DNA of 64,000 bases from Defluviicoccus sp. (GTDB lineage Bacteria; Pseudomonadota; Alphaproteobacteria; MPNO01), in the NCBI GenBank assembly GCA_028820505.1, contig JAPPIT010000225.1, positions 64,356 through 128,355 on the forward strand, given 5' to 3'. Of the stretch, positions 1-7,775 are shown one piece after another. Below the pieces are notes generated by a model. It saw only the letters and a program-made list of their open reading frames with translations, searched no databases and had not been told where the DNA came from. The translations under genes and the position numbers were made by a program. Every line of letters begins with the position of its first letter. Position 1 is the first letter of the stretch.

Positions 1-1141
1 CGGCGTCGAGGCCATCGTCACCGAGCTCGCCAACAAGATCGGCATGGACGAGCTCGACTTCCGGCTCAAGAACGCCGCCACCGAGGGCTACACCACGCTC
101 TACGGCGCAACCTTCGGGCCGATCGGCTTCGTCGAGACCCTGGAAGCGTCGAAAGAAACCGACCACTACAGGTCGCCGGTCAAGCCGGGCGAGGGGCGCG
201 GGGTCGCGGCCGGGTTCTGGTTCAACCGGGGCGGCGACACGACGGGCTCGCTCACCATCACCCCGGACGGGTCCGTCAACATCATGCTGGGGACCTCCGA
301 CGTCGCGGGCTCGCGCGTCTCGATCAGCATGATGGCGGCGGAGGAGCTCGGCGTTCCGCTCGAAAAGGTGCGCGCGAACTTCGCCGACACCAGCGCGATC
401 GGCAACAACCGGGTGACCGCCGGCAGCCGGACCACCTTTTCGTCCGGCATGGTCATCGTGGACAGCGCGAGAAAGGCGATCGACACGATGGTCGAGCGCG
501 CGGCCGAGATCTGGGGCGTCTCACCGGAGGAGGTCACCTTCGAGGACGGCCACTGCCGCCCGGCGAGCGCGAACGTGGGCGATTTCGAGCCGCTCTCCAT
601 CAAGGACATCGCGTCCCGGACCAGCGTCAGCCACGGCGCCATCGCCGGCCATTCGGAGATGAACGTGACCGGCGAGGGGCCCGGCTTCGGCGTCCATATC
701 GTCGATCTCAAGGTGGACCGCGGCACCGGCCGGGTGGACGTCACCCGCTACACCGTGATCGAGGACGCCGGCAAGGCGATCCATCCGCTCCAGGTCGAGG
801 GCCAGTATCAGGGCGGCGCGGTCCAGGGCGTGGGCTGGGCGCTCAACGAGGAGTACATCTACCGCGCGGACGGGACGCTGGATAACCCGAGCTTCCTCGA
901 CTACCGGATGCCGGTCGCCTCCGACGTCCCGATGATCGACACCGTGATCGTGGAGGTGCCCAACCCGAACCATCCCTACGGCCTCAGGGGCGTGGGCGAG
1001 GTCCCGGTGGTGCCGACGCTGGCCGCGATCGGCAACGCCATCGGCGACGCCATCGGGATCAGGCCGCAGTCGCTGCCGATGTCGCCGCCCAAGCTGCTCG
1101 AGCTGATGGACGGCGACGAAACCAGGGCGGCGGCCGAGTAG
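1..1141 (+). CDS. Molybdopterin-binding subunit of a xanthine dehydrogenase/aldehyde oxidase family enzyme (5'-truncated)
   Basis: This is the C-terminal part of a molybdenum hydroxylase large subunit; the reading frame is open from base 2, so the start lies outside the window. Visible landmarks are the stretch around IEDAGKAIHP, the QGGAVQGVGWAL motif that contacts the cofactor in this family, and GLRGVGEVP near the end, whose GVGE glutamate corresponds to the catalytic base. Such enzymes hydroxylate N-heterocycles, aldehydes or CO-like substrates with water as oxygen source. The FAD and 2Fe-2S subunits are not visible and may lie upstream. The substrate cannot be inferred. The neighbouring HyuA/HyuB pair is compatible with a purine, hydantoin or nicotinate-like ring pathway, but this is only inference. 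Confidence 0.9.
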   Translation, partial: GVEAIVTELANKIGMDELDFRLKNAATEGYTTLYGATFGPIGFVETLEASKETDHYRSPVKPGEGRGVAAGFWFNRGGDTTGSLTITPDGSVNIMLGTSDVAGSRVSISMMAAEELGVPLEKVRANFADTSAIGNNRVTAGSRTTFSSGMVIVDSARKAIDTMVERAAEIWGVSPEEVTFEDGHCRPASANVGDFEPLSIKDIASRTSVSHGAIAGHSEMNVTGEGPGFGVHIVDLKVDRGTGRVDVTRYTVIEDAGKAIHPLQVEGQYQGGAVQGVGWALNEEYIYRADGTLDNPSFLDYRMPVASDVPMIDTVIVEVPNPNHPYGLRGVGEVPVVPTLAAIGNAIGDAIGIRPQSLPMSPPKLLELMDGDETRAAAE

Positions 1142-1185
1142 CACGGCGCGGCCTCCGCGCAGCTGGAGAGCGGGGAGGAGAGAAG

Positions 1186-1374
1186 ATGAGACCGCTTGAG
1201 ATCATCTTCGAGGTGACCGAGGCGCCCGAAGGCGGATACGATGCCCGCGCGCTCGGCCATGCCATCTTCACGCAGGGCGATGACTGGGACGACCTGAAGG
1301 AAATGGCGCGCGACGCGGTCCTCTGCCACTTCGAGGATGACGACGCGCCGCGGGTGATAACGCTCTTCGGTTGA
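1186..1374 (+). CDS. Small HicB-like antitoxin-family protein, orphan
   Basis: This 62-residue acidic protein (EIIFEVTEAPEGGYDARALG, then a QGDDWDDLKEMARDAV helix and a CHFEDDDAPR segment) resembles the short partial-RNase-H-fold HicB-like proteins that are often misannotated as 2-oxoisovalerate dehydrogenase. A strong purine-rich ribosome site (GGGGAGGAGAG) precedes the ATG. In most genomes this protein precedes a HicA-like mRNA interferase; here only 58 bases separate it from the next gene and no HicA-like frame was found on either strand. It may be a solitary regulator or a decayed toxin-antitoxin remnant. Family assignment is from pattern memory and moderately certain. Confidence 0.7.
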   Translation: MRPLEIIFEVTEAPEGGYDARALGHAIFTQGDDWDDLKEMARDAVLCHFEDDDAPRVITLFG

Positions 1375-1432
1375 CCGACGGCGACGAACCTTGGTCAGCT
1401 GAACCGGCGTCCTAGGGTATCCGGTCTCGATT

Positions 1433-3541
1433 ATGTCCCTGCGGTCGGGCGCCCAGCAAAGAAGCACCGATCTTGACGGCGCGTACCGCCTGGGCGTGGA
1501 CGTGGGCGGTACGCATACCGACCTCGTCCTGGTCGACGGGTCGGGCGGAATGCGCGTCGAGAAGGTGCCGAGCACGCCCGGCAATCCCTCCATCGCCGTC
1601 CTCGAGGGAATCGGCCGGCTGATCGAGTCCGGCATCGCCCCGGACACGATAGGCTTCTTCGGCCACGGCACGACGGTGACCACCAACGCGCTCCTCGAAA
1701 TGAAGGGCGCGCGCGCCGGGCTGCTGATCAACGACGGCTTCCGCGCCGTCCAGGAGGTGCAGACCGGGGCGCGCGAGGCCAACCAGTTCGACCTCAGGTT
1801 CCGCCGCCCCGCGCCGCTGGTGCCGCAGAGCCGGACGGCGGAAATCCCGGGCCGCATCGACTATCGCGGCCGCGAGATCGAGCCGCTCGACGAGGACGCG
1901 GTGGAACGCGCCGCGAGGGCGCTGCGCCAAAAGGGCGCGGAGTCCTTCGCGGTCTGCTTCCTGTTCTCGTTCGTGAACCCGGCGCACGAGCGCCGCGCGG
2001 GCGAGATCGTCCGGGGCGTCGTCCCGGAGGCCAATGTGTCGCTCTCCTCGGACGTCCTGCCGCGGATCCGGGAATGGCCCAGATTGTCGGCCTGCCTGAT
2101 CGACGCCTATCTGGCGCCGGTGCTCACGCGTTACGTGGCCGATCTCGACGCCGGCCTCGACGCGCGTGGCATCGCGACGCGGAGCCGGTTCCTGATGCAG
2201 TCGAACGGCGGCGTGATGCCGCTCTCCGCCGCCGGCGGCAAGGGCCGCACGGTCCATACCCTGCTCTCGGGACCCGCCGCCGGGGTCAAGGCCTGCGCGT
2301 ACGTGCTCGGCGAGCGCCAGGGCCGGTCGCGGCTGATCGCAATGGATATGGGCGGGACCAGCTGCGACATCGCCTTCATCGAGGACGGGGTTCCGCTGGA
2401 GGCGACCGAAGGGACCGTGGCCGAGCGCAAGCTCGACGTGCCGGCCCTCGACATCGCGACGATCTCGGCGGGCGGCGGCACGGTGGCCCGGGTCAATGCC
2501 GCCAGCCATCTGACGGTCGGACCGGACAGTGCGGGCGCCGAGCCGGGGCCGGCGTGCTACGGCCTCGGAGGCGACCGTCCCACGGTGACCGACGCCGATC
2601 TGGTCTCGGGCTTCCTCAACCCGGACTACCTGCTCGGCGGGGCGACCGCCCTCGACGCGGAAGCGGCCGAGAGGGCGATCGAGACCGGTATCGCCCGACC
2701 GATGGGACTGTCGACGCGCGAGGCGGCGTCCGGGATCGTGCGGCTGATCAACGCGCGGATGGCCGACGAGATCCGTGTCCAGGCGGCGAAAAAGGTCGTC
2801 GATCCCGCGGCCGCGAGCCTGGTCGCGTTCGGCGGGGCGGGACCGGTGCACGCGGCGATGGTGGCCGACGAGCTCGGCATCCGCCGCGTGCTGGTGCCGC
2901 CCCGGCCAGGCGCGTTCTCGGCCCTCGGCCTGCTGTGCTCGGATGTCGTCCACGACTACATCCGTTCCGAAATCGTCGCGCTCGGCACGTTGGACGCGGA
3001 GCGGGCCGAAGGCCTCTTTCGGGCGCTCGAGGAGCAGGCGAAGCGGGAGCTCGCGGAGGAAGGGCTGGGCGGCAGCGAGCGGCAATTCGTGCGGGAGCTC
3101 GACCTCCGCTATGCCGGGCAGGGCTACGAGATCCGCACCCCGCTCGACGGGCTCGCATGGTCCCCGGTCGCCGACACCGGCATCGCCCAGGCGCGGGAGC
3201 GCTTCCATGCGCTCCATCTCCGCCTGCACGGCCACTCGGCGCCCGACTCGACGATCGAGGCGGTGAGCTTCCGCCTGCGCGTCGCCGTTCCGGTGCCCAG
3301 GCCGGCACTCGTGGACTGCGGCGCGGCCGCCGGGCCAGGGGCGAAAGCGGAGAACGTCCGGAGCGTCACGTTCGACGGGCGGATGCAAATGGAAGCGCCG
3401 GTCCGCGGCCGCGGAGACATCGGCGACGAACCGATGGCGGGCCCGCTCATCGTCGAGCAGGCGGACGCCACCACCGTCGTCCCACCCGGCTGGTCGGCGC
3501 ATCGCGACCGTTTTGGCAACATCGTCCTGGAGGCGGAATGA
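1433..3541 (+). CDS. Hydantoinase/oxoprolinase subunit A (HyuA family)
   Basis: The 702-residue protein has the N-terminal hydantoinase/oxoprolinase ATPase-like signature DVGGTHTDLVLVD, a GHGTTVTTNALLE motif, and the second-half actin-fold motif MDMGGTSCDIAF, followed by FGGAGPVHA, all typical of HyuA, N-methylhydantoinase A and acetophenone carboxylase alpha subunits. These enzymes use ATP to open cyclic amides or carboxylate ketones together with a HyuB partner. Its stop overlaps the hyuB start by ATGA, so the two are translationally coupled and probably form one complex. No good ribosome site precedes the chosen ATG, and the first 20 residues before YRLGVDVGG could be dispensable. The substrate is unknown. 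Confidence 0.92.
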   Translation: MSLRSGAQQRSTDLDGAYRLGVDVGGTHTDLVLVDGSGGMRVEKVPSTPGNPSIAVLEGIGRLIESGIAPDTIGFFGHGTTVTTNALLEMKGARAGLLINDGFRAVQEVQTGAREANQFDLRFRRPAPLVPQSRTAEIPGRIDYRGREIEPLDEDAVERAARALRQKGAESFAVCFLFSFVNPAHERRAGEIVRGVVPEANVSLSSDVLPRIREWPRLSACLIDAYLAPVLTRYVADLDAGLDARGIATRSRFLMQSNGGVMPLSAAGGKGRTVHTLLSGPAAGVKACAYVLGERQGRSRLIAMDMGGTSCDIAFIEDGVPLEATEGTVAERKLDVPALDIATISAGGGTVARVNAASHLTVGPDSAGAEPGPACYGLGGDRPTVTDADLVSGFLNPDYLLGGATALDAEAAERAIETGIARPMGLSTREAASGIVRLINARMADEIRVQAAKKVVDPAAASLVAFGGAGPVHAAMVADELGIRRVLVPPRPGAFSALGLLCSDVVHDYIRSEIVALGTLDAERAEGLFRALEEQAKRELAEEGLGGSERQFVRELDLRYAGQGYEIRTPLDGLAWSPVADTGIAQARERFHALHLRLHGHSAPDSTIEAVSFRLRVAVPVPRPALVDCGAAAGPGAKAENVRSVTFDGRMQMEAPVRGRGDIGDEPMAGPLIVEQADATTVVPPGWSAHRDRFGNIVLEAE

Positions 3542-5217
3542 GCGTCGATCCGATCACCGTCGAGCTGCTGCGGAACCGCATCGCGAGCGTGATGCAGCAG
3601 ATGGACTACCACTTCTTCCGGTCGGGCTATTCCACCATCGTCCGCGAGTCGCGCGACTTCAGCTGCATCGTCGTCGACGCCGAAGGGCGGCTGGTCGTAG
3701 CGCCCTGGATGTTCTTCCACGGGCCGGTCTATTTCCACCTGGTGCAGCGCATCCTCGCCCTCTACGGGGCGGAGAATTTGCGCGAGGGGGACGTGTTCGT
3801 CACCAACCATCCCTATGAGGGGAACATGCCGCACGCCTCCGACATGGGTTTCGTGGCGCCGATCGTGCACGATGGCAGGCTGGTCTCCTTCGCCGCCACC
3901 ATCGCGCACAAGGCGGATGTCGGCGGGACGGTGCCGGGCTCCACCTACGGCCAGGCCACCGAGCTCTATCACGAGGGGATGCTGCTGCCGCCGGTCCGGA
4001 TCCACGACGCCGGCGAGCCGGACGAGGACATGATGCGGCTGATCGCCGCCAACACCCGCGCGCCCTATGTCGTGCTGGGCGACATTTCCGGACAGATCGG
4101 CGTCACCCGGATCGGGCGCGAGCACATGCACGCGATGTGCGAGCGCTATGGCACCGACACGGTGGCGGCGGCGATGCAAGCGATGATCGAGGCCTCGGCC
4201 GAGGAATTCCGCGCCGCGCTGGCATCGATCCCGGACGGCGTCGGCGAGGCGGAGGGGTTCCTCGACCATGACGGGGTGGACGATACCCGACCGGTCCGAA
4301 TCCGCGTCCGGGTTACGGTCTCGGACGGGGAGCTCGAATTCGATTTCACCGGCTGCGATCCCCAGACGAAGGGCCCGGCCAACCTCCGGATCGCGATGGT
4401 GGAGGGGTGCGTCTGGTACTGCCTGATCGGGCTGGTCGATCCGACGCTGCGGTACAGCGACGGCGCGCGCCGCCTGGTCTCGTTCAGGTTCGACGACCGC
4501 AGCGTGCTGAGCGCCGAGGCGCCGGCGCCCTGTTCGAGCTACATGAAGACCTGCCAGAAGCTGGTCGACGTAATCCTGGAGGCGCTCGACCCGTTATTGC
4601 CCGGCCGGTCGATCGCCCATTCGGGCGGCAGCGGCGGCAGCATCGTCGTCGCGCGCCCGGGCGGGAATCGTCCCGGCCGCGGAAACCAGTACGAGATCTT
4701 CGGCTCGGCATACGGGGCGGGGGAGGGGACGGACGGCGCTTCGGGCGTGACCGTGCACCTCGCCAATCTCTACGCCGCGCCGGTGGAGATCGTCGAGTCC
4801 GAGTTCCCCTGCCGGATCCGGCGCTTCGAGCTCAACCCCGACAGCGGCGGCGCCGGGGAGTTTCGCGGCGGTCTCAACTTCCGCCGGGTCTACGAGATGC
4901 TTGAGCCCGCGCAGGTCGTCTATCGCTCCGACCGCGCCTCGGTGCCGCCGGCGGGATTGCGCGGCGGCAAGCCGGGCGGACCGAGCCGCTTCGTTCTCCA
5001 TCCCGGCACCGACCGGGCGGAGGCGATGCCGTCCTCCTGCCGGCTCAGCCTCGATGCCGGTACCGTGTTCAGCGTCCAGGGCGCGGGTGGCGGCGGCTAT
5101 GGCGATCCGGCGAGGCGCTCGGCCGACCGGATCGCCCGCGACCTGGAGGAGGGTTACGTGACGGAGGACGGGGCGCGCCGGGATTACAGCATCGACCCTG
5201 ACGGGATCGGCCTCTGA
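3538..5217 (+). CDS. Hydantoinase/oxoprolinase subunit B (HyuB family)
   Basis: This 559-residue protein starts with the HyuB hallmark DPITVELLRNRI and contains NHPYEGNMPHASDM, a likely metal or substrate-binding segment, and GGAGEFRGGLNFRR plus a glycine-rich QGAGGGGYGDP tail seen across HyuB proteins. With the overlapping HyuA it should form an ATP-dependent cyclic amidase or carboxylase. The ATG overlaps the hyuA stop codon (ATGA). Length is normal for the family. The next gene is convergent and only 11 bases away. Actual substrate (hydantoin, 5-oxoproline, N-methylhydantoin, acetophenone) cannot be chosen from sequence. Confidence 0.92.
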   Translation: MSVDPITVELLRNRIASVMQQMDYHFFRSGYSTIVRESRDFSCIVVDAEGRLVVAPWMFFHGPVYFHLVQRILALYGAENLREGDVFVTNHPYEGNMPHASDMGFVAPIVHDGRLVSFAATIAHKADVGGTVPGSTYGQATELYHEGMLLPPVRIHDAGEPDEDMMRLIAANTRAPYVVLGDISGQIGVTRIGREHMHAMCERYGTDTVAAAMQAMIEASAEEFRAALASIPDGVGEAEGFLDHDGVDDTRPVRIRVRVTVSDGELEFDFTGCDPQTKGPANLRIAMVEGCVWYCLIGLVDPTLRYSDGARRLVSFRFDDRSVLSAEAPAPCSSYMKTCQKLVDVILEALDPLLPGRSIAHSGGSGGSIVVARPGGNRPGRGNQYEIFGSAYGAGEGTDGASGVTVHLANLYAAPVEIVESEFPCRIRRFELNPDSGGAGEFRGGLNFRRVYEMLEPAQVVYRSDRASVPPAGLRGGKPGGPSRFVLHPGTDRAEAMPSSCRLSLDAGTVFSVQGAGGGGYGDPARRSADRIARDLEEGYVTEDGARRDYSIDPDGIGL

Positions 5218-5228
5218 GCAGCCGGCGT

Positions 5229-5663
5229 CTACTCGGCCGGCACCTCTCCCGGCGCCGATTCGTTGCGACCGAGGATATAGCTTTCCACGAAGGCGAGCCT
5301 GCCCTTCAACTCGGAGACGCCCTGCTCGACCGAGCGCAGGCGTGTATCGATGCCGTCGAGCCGCCTGTCGATGCCATCGAACCGTTTGTCGATGCCGTCG
5401 AACCGTTTGTCGATATCTTCGAAGCGCTTGTCGATGCCTTCGAAGCGCTTGTCGATGCCTTCGAAGCGCTCGCCGAAGCGATTCTCGATGCCTTCGAGAC
5501 GCTCGTCGAAGCGATTCTCGATGCCAAGGAAGCGTTCTTCAAAGCGCATCTCGACGCCGTCGAACCGCTTGTCGATGTCGCGGCGCAGCGATCCGATCAT
5601 GGTCACGATCAAGGCGGCAAGCGCCGCCGCGACGCCGACGATCATGATCGAACCCTGATCCAT
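5229..5663 (-). CDS. Membrane-anchored coiled-coil protein made of tandem 11- and 7-residue repeats
   Basis: The 144-residue protein has one N-terminal hydrophobic segment (about residues 7-26, IMIVGVAAALAALIVTMIG) and then a long charged coiled coil. The middle holds two 11-residue units (FLGIENRFDER, LEGIENRFGER) followed by about six 7-residue units of the form F-[ED]-G-I-D-K-R. Phe/Leu and Ile occupy the core positions. The last 30 residues are non-repetitive. It probably forms a membrane-tethered rod or oligomer; no enzymatic motif is present. Similar repeat proteins exist in many bacteria as hypothetical proteins, with no established function that I can assign. It converges on hyuB. Confidence 0.75.
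   Translation of the reverse strand: MDQGSIMIVGVAAALAALIVTMIGSLRRDIDKRFDGVEMRFEERFLGIENRFDERLEGIENRFGERFEGIDKRFEGIDKRFEDIDKRFDGIDKRFDGIDRRLDGIDTRLRSVEQGVSELKGRLAFVESYILGRNESAPGEVPAE
5339..5554. repeat. Tandem 21-bp and 33-bp coding repeats in the coiled-coil gene
   Basis: Within the coiled-coil gene the DNA repeats in units of 21 bases (consensus read on the plus strand TCGATGCCNTCGAANCGNTTG, encoding one heptad) and, toward the gene's 5' side, two units of 33 bases that encode 11-residue repeats. Several adjacent 21-base units differ by only one to three bases, which points to recent expansion or gene conversion. Exact unit borders are approximate because the repeats grade into degenerate copies. 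Confidence 0.8.
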
Positions 5664-5752
5664 TACGCGAATTCCAACTGTCCGCTACCGGTGCGTGTAG
5701 AAGGCGACTGAATACACGTTAACAGACGAAACGAATTCAGTCCACGCCGGGA

Positions 5753-6898
5753 TCAGCCCCCGAGCCGCCGGCTCGCGATCTGCGCGCCCTCGACCAGCGC
5801 CGCCAGCTTCAGGCGCGCGATGGCGGGGTCGACTTTTCCGATGCCGGCGAATGTCGCGAAGCCGCAATCGGTTCCGGCGATGACGCGGTCGCACCCCGCG
5901 ATGTCGACGAACCGGCCGACCCGCTCGGCGACCAGTTCCGGATGCTCGACATAGTTGGTCGTCGAATCGATGACGCCCGGAATCAGGATCTTGTCGTCCC
6001 AGCCGCTGCGGTCGCGGAACACGGTCCATTCGTGCGCGTGGCGCGGATTGGCGGCCTCGAACAGGAGGCCTTGCGGCTTGGCCGAGAGCAGCACGTCGGC
6101 GATCGCCTCAAGCGGGATGTCGCGGTGATGCGGCCCCTCGTAATTGCCCCAGCAGACATGGAGGCGGGCGCGGTCGGCGGGCACGTTCTCGAGCGCCGCG
6201 TTGAGGACCTCGACCTGCATGGCCGCGCGGCGGAGGAACAGCGCGTCGTCCTCTTCGCCGTAGATCACGTGGCGTCCCATGGCGAGGTCGGGACAGTCGA
6301 TCTGAAGGACCAGTCCCGCCGCCGCGATGGCCTCGTATTCCGGCTTCATCGCCCGGGCGAGCGCGCCGAGATAGGCGTCCATGTCGGAATAGAAGTCGTT
6401 CGCCTGGAAGACCGCGATCACCCCGGGCGAGGCGGCGTTCATGAAACCCTCGGCGGCCCCGGCCGCGTCGAGCGCGGCGGTGAGCCGTTCGATCTCGCGC
6501 GCGAGCGGCGCCGAGTCCCGGAGCGCGACCGGGCCGGTGCAGCGCGGACGGTGCAGCCGTCGGGTGCCGGCCGCCTGGCCCATCCGCCGGCGGTACTCGG
6601 GAAAGTCGCTGAGGTCGTCGAAGCGGAGCGACGGGCTTTCGCCCGAAAAACCGGAAAGCCGGTCCTGGATATAGGTCGCGTAGCCGGTGCGCCCGACCTC
6701 GCCGTCGTTGACGATGTCGATGCCGACGGCGCGCTGGTCCGCGACCGCATCCCGAACCGCCGCTTCGGTCAAGCGGTCGAGCGCGTCTTCGTCGTAGTCC
6801 TCGCCGTGCTCCTTCGCGAGCAGGAGCGCCGCGAGCGCATCGGGCCGCGGCAGGCTGCCGACATGGGTTGTGAGGATACGCCCGCCGCCGGTACGCAC
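5753..6898 (-). CDS. MetE-like cobalamin-independent methyltransferase (C-terminal-domain type)
   Basis: At 381 residues this corresponds only to the catalytic C-terminal barrel of MetE, starting with the family motif THVGSLPRP. Zinc ligands can be matched: His and Cys in LHVCWGN, Glu in LLFEAANPR, and Cys in GTDCGFAT. The N-terminal folate-binding half of full-length MetE is absent, as in archaeal MetE-like enzymes and epoxyalkane:coenzyme M transferases. The methyl or alkyl donor is therefore uncertain. It lies 4 bases downstream of the SDR gene and presumably shares its transcript, hinting at a catabolic rather than methionine-biosynthetic role. That role is inference. Confidence 0.82.
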   Translation of the reverse strand: MRTGGGRILTTHVGSLPRPDALAALLLAKEHGEDYDEDALDRLTEAAVRDAVADQRAVGIDIVNDGEVGRTGYATYIQDRLSGFSGESPSLRFDDLSDFPEYRRRMGQAAGTRRLHRPRCTGPVALRDSAPLAREIERLTAALDAAGAAEGFMNAASPGVIAVFQANDFYSDMDAYLGALARAMKPEYEAIAAAGLVLQIDCPDLAMGRHVIYGEEDDALFLRRAAMQVEVLNAALENVPADRARLHVCWGNYEGPHHRDIPLEAIADVLLSAKPQGLLFEAANPRHAHEWTVFRDRSGWDDKILIPGVIDSTTNYVEHPELVAERVGRFVDIAGCDRVIAGTDCGFATFAGIGKVDPAIARLKLAALVEGAQIASRRLGG

Positions 6899-6902
6899 GG
6901 GG

Positions 6903-7745
6903 TCAGATGTAGTGGATCGTCTGGCCCATGAGTTCGCGCCACGCGACGGGCGCGCCCGCCTTCTCCGCCGCCTCCTCGGGCGGGATGTCGGGGTCGAACA
7001 GCGCGGCGCGAAAACGCCTTCCGCTGACCTCGTCCGTCGCGCGCGAGGCGAGCCAGACGATCGGCGCCCGCATCACCTCGGGCTGAATCAGGTATTTCCG
7101 GTCGGCGTATTTGCCGTCGGCCGGGATCATCCGCGTATTGGCCCGCCCGCCGGGAACCAGCACGTTGGCGGTGACGCCGGTCTCCTCCAGCTCGAAGGCG
7201 AGCACCGACGTCAGGGCCTCGGTCGCCGCCTTGGCGGGGCCGTAGGGGCCGAGCCCGGGGTTGATCATCGTGTCCAGGCTGGTGGTCACGTTGACGATCC
7301 GCCCCCAGTTCCGTTCCAACATGCCGGGCAGCGCCGCCTTGGTCATGATGAACGGGCCGGAGGAGTTGACCGCGACGATCTTGAGCCAAAGGTCCAGGTC
7401 GGCCTCCCAGATGGGCCGACGCGGCGCGGTGTTGGTGGGCGAGTGCTCCTGCGGTCCGAGGGCGGCGTTGTTGACCAGCACGTCGAGCTTGCCGAACGCA
7501 TCCTCGACCTCCGAGACCGCCCGCGCGGCGTCGTCGGCGCTGGTGACGTCGCCCTGGACCGCGATCGCGCGGCCGGGATCGGTGGCCGCGCCGATTTGCG
7601 CCGCCGCCGCGTCGAGCTCGGGCCGGTCGCGCTCCATCAGCGCGACGCTCGCGCCGGCCCCGGCCAGCGCGGCCGCCATCTCGCGGCCCAGGCCGCGGCC
7701 GGCGCCGGTGACGAGGATCGACGTTCCGCTCAGATCGGCGTTCAT
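6903..7745 (-). CDS. Short-chain dehydrogenase/reductase (SDR) family oxidoreductase
   Basis: A classical 280-residue SDR. The N-terminal Rossmann motif TGAGRGLG binds NAD(P), NNAALG is the structural NNAG-like motif, and the catalytic Ser (in VTTSLD) and Y-x3-K (YGPAK) are present. The long C-terminal tail after residue 240 is slightly extended relative to minimal SDRs. It probably oxidises or reduces a hydroxy or keto group of the substrate handled by this cluster. It sits between the MDR dehydrogenase (30 bases upstream) and the MetE-like gene (4 bases downstream), all on one strand, so one operon is likely. A ribosome site GGAGA lies just before the ATG. Confidence 0.9.
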   Translation of the reverse strand: MNADLSGTSILVTGAGRGLGREMAAALAGAGASVALMERDRPELDAAAAQIGAATDPGRAIAVQGDVTSADDAARAVSEVEDAFGKLDVLVNNAALGPQEHSPTNTAPRRPIWEADLDLWLKIVAVNSSGPFIMTKAALPGMLERNWGRIVNVTTSLDTMINPGLGPYGPAKAATEALTSVLAFELEETGVTANVLVPGGRANTRMIPADGKYADRKYLIQPEVMRAPIVWLASRATDEVSGRRFRAALFDPDIPPEEAAEKAGAPVAWRELMGQTIHYI

Positions 7746-7775
7746 CCGGTTGTCTCCAATCGTGAAAGTGGGTGG

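Noticed and set aside
1375-1440. A decayed hicA after the HicB-like gene
   Set aside because: Translations of both strands show only a chance LGY-like fragment; nothing aligns over more than a few residues with HicA.
5339-5554. Possible CRISPR-like array because of regularly spaced short repeats
   Set aside because: Units are contiguous 21- and 33-base coding repeats without unique spacers, and they keep one reading frame of a coiled coil.
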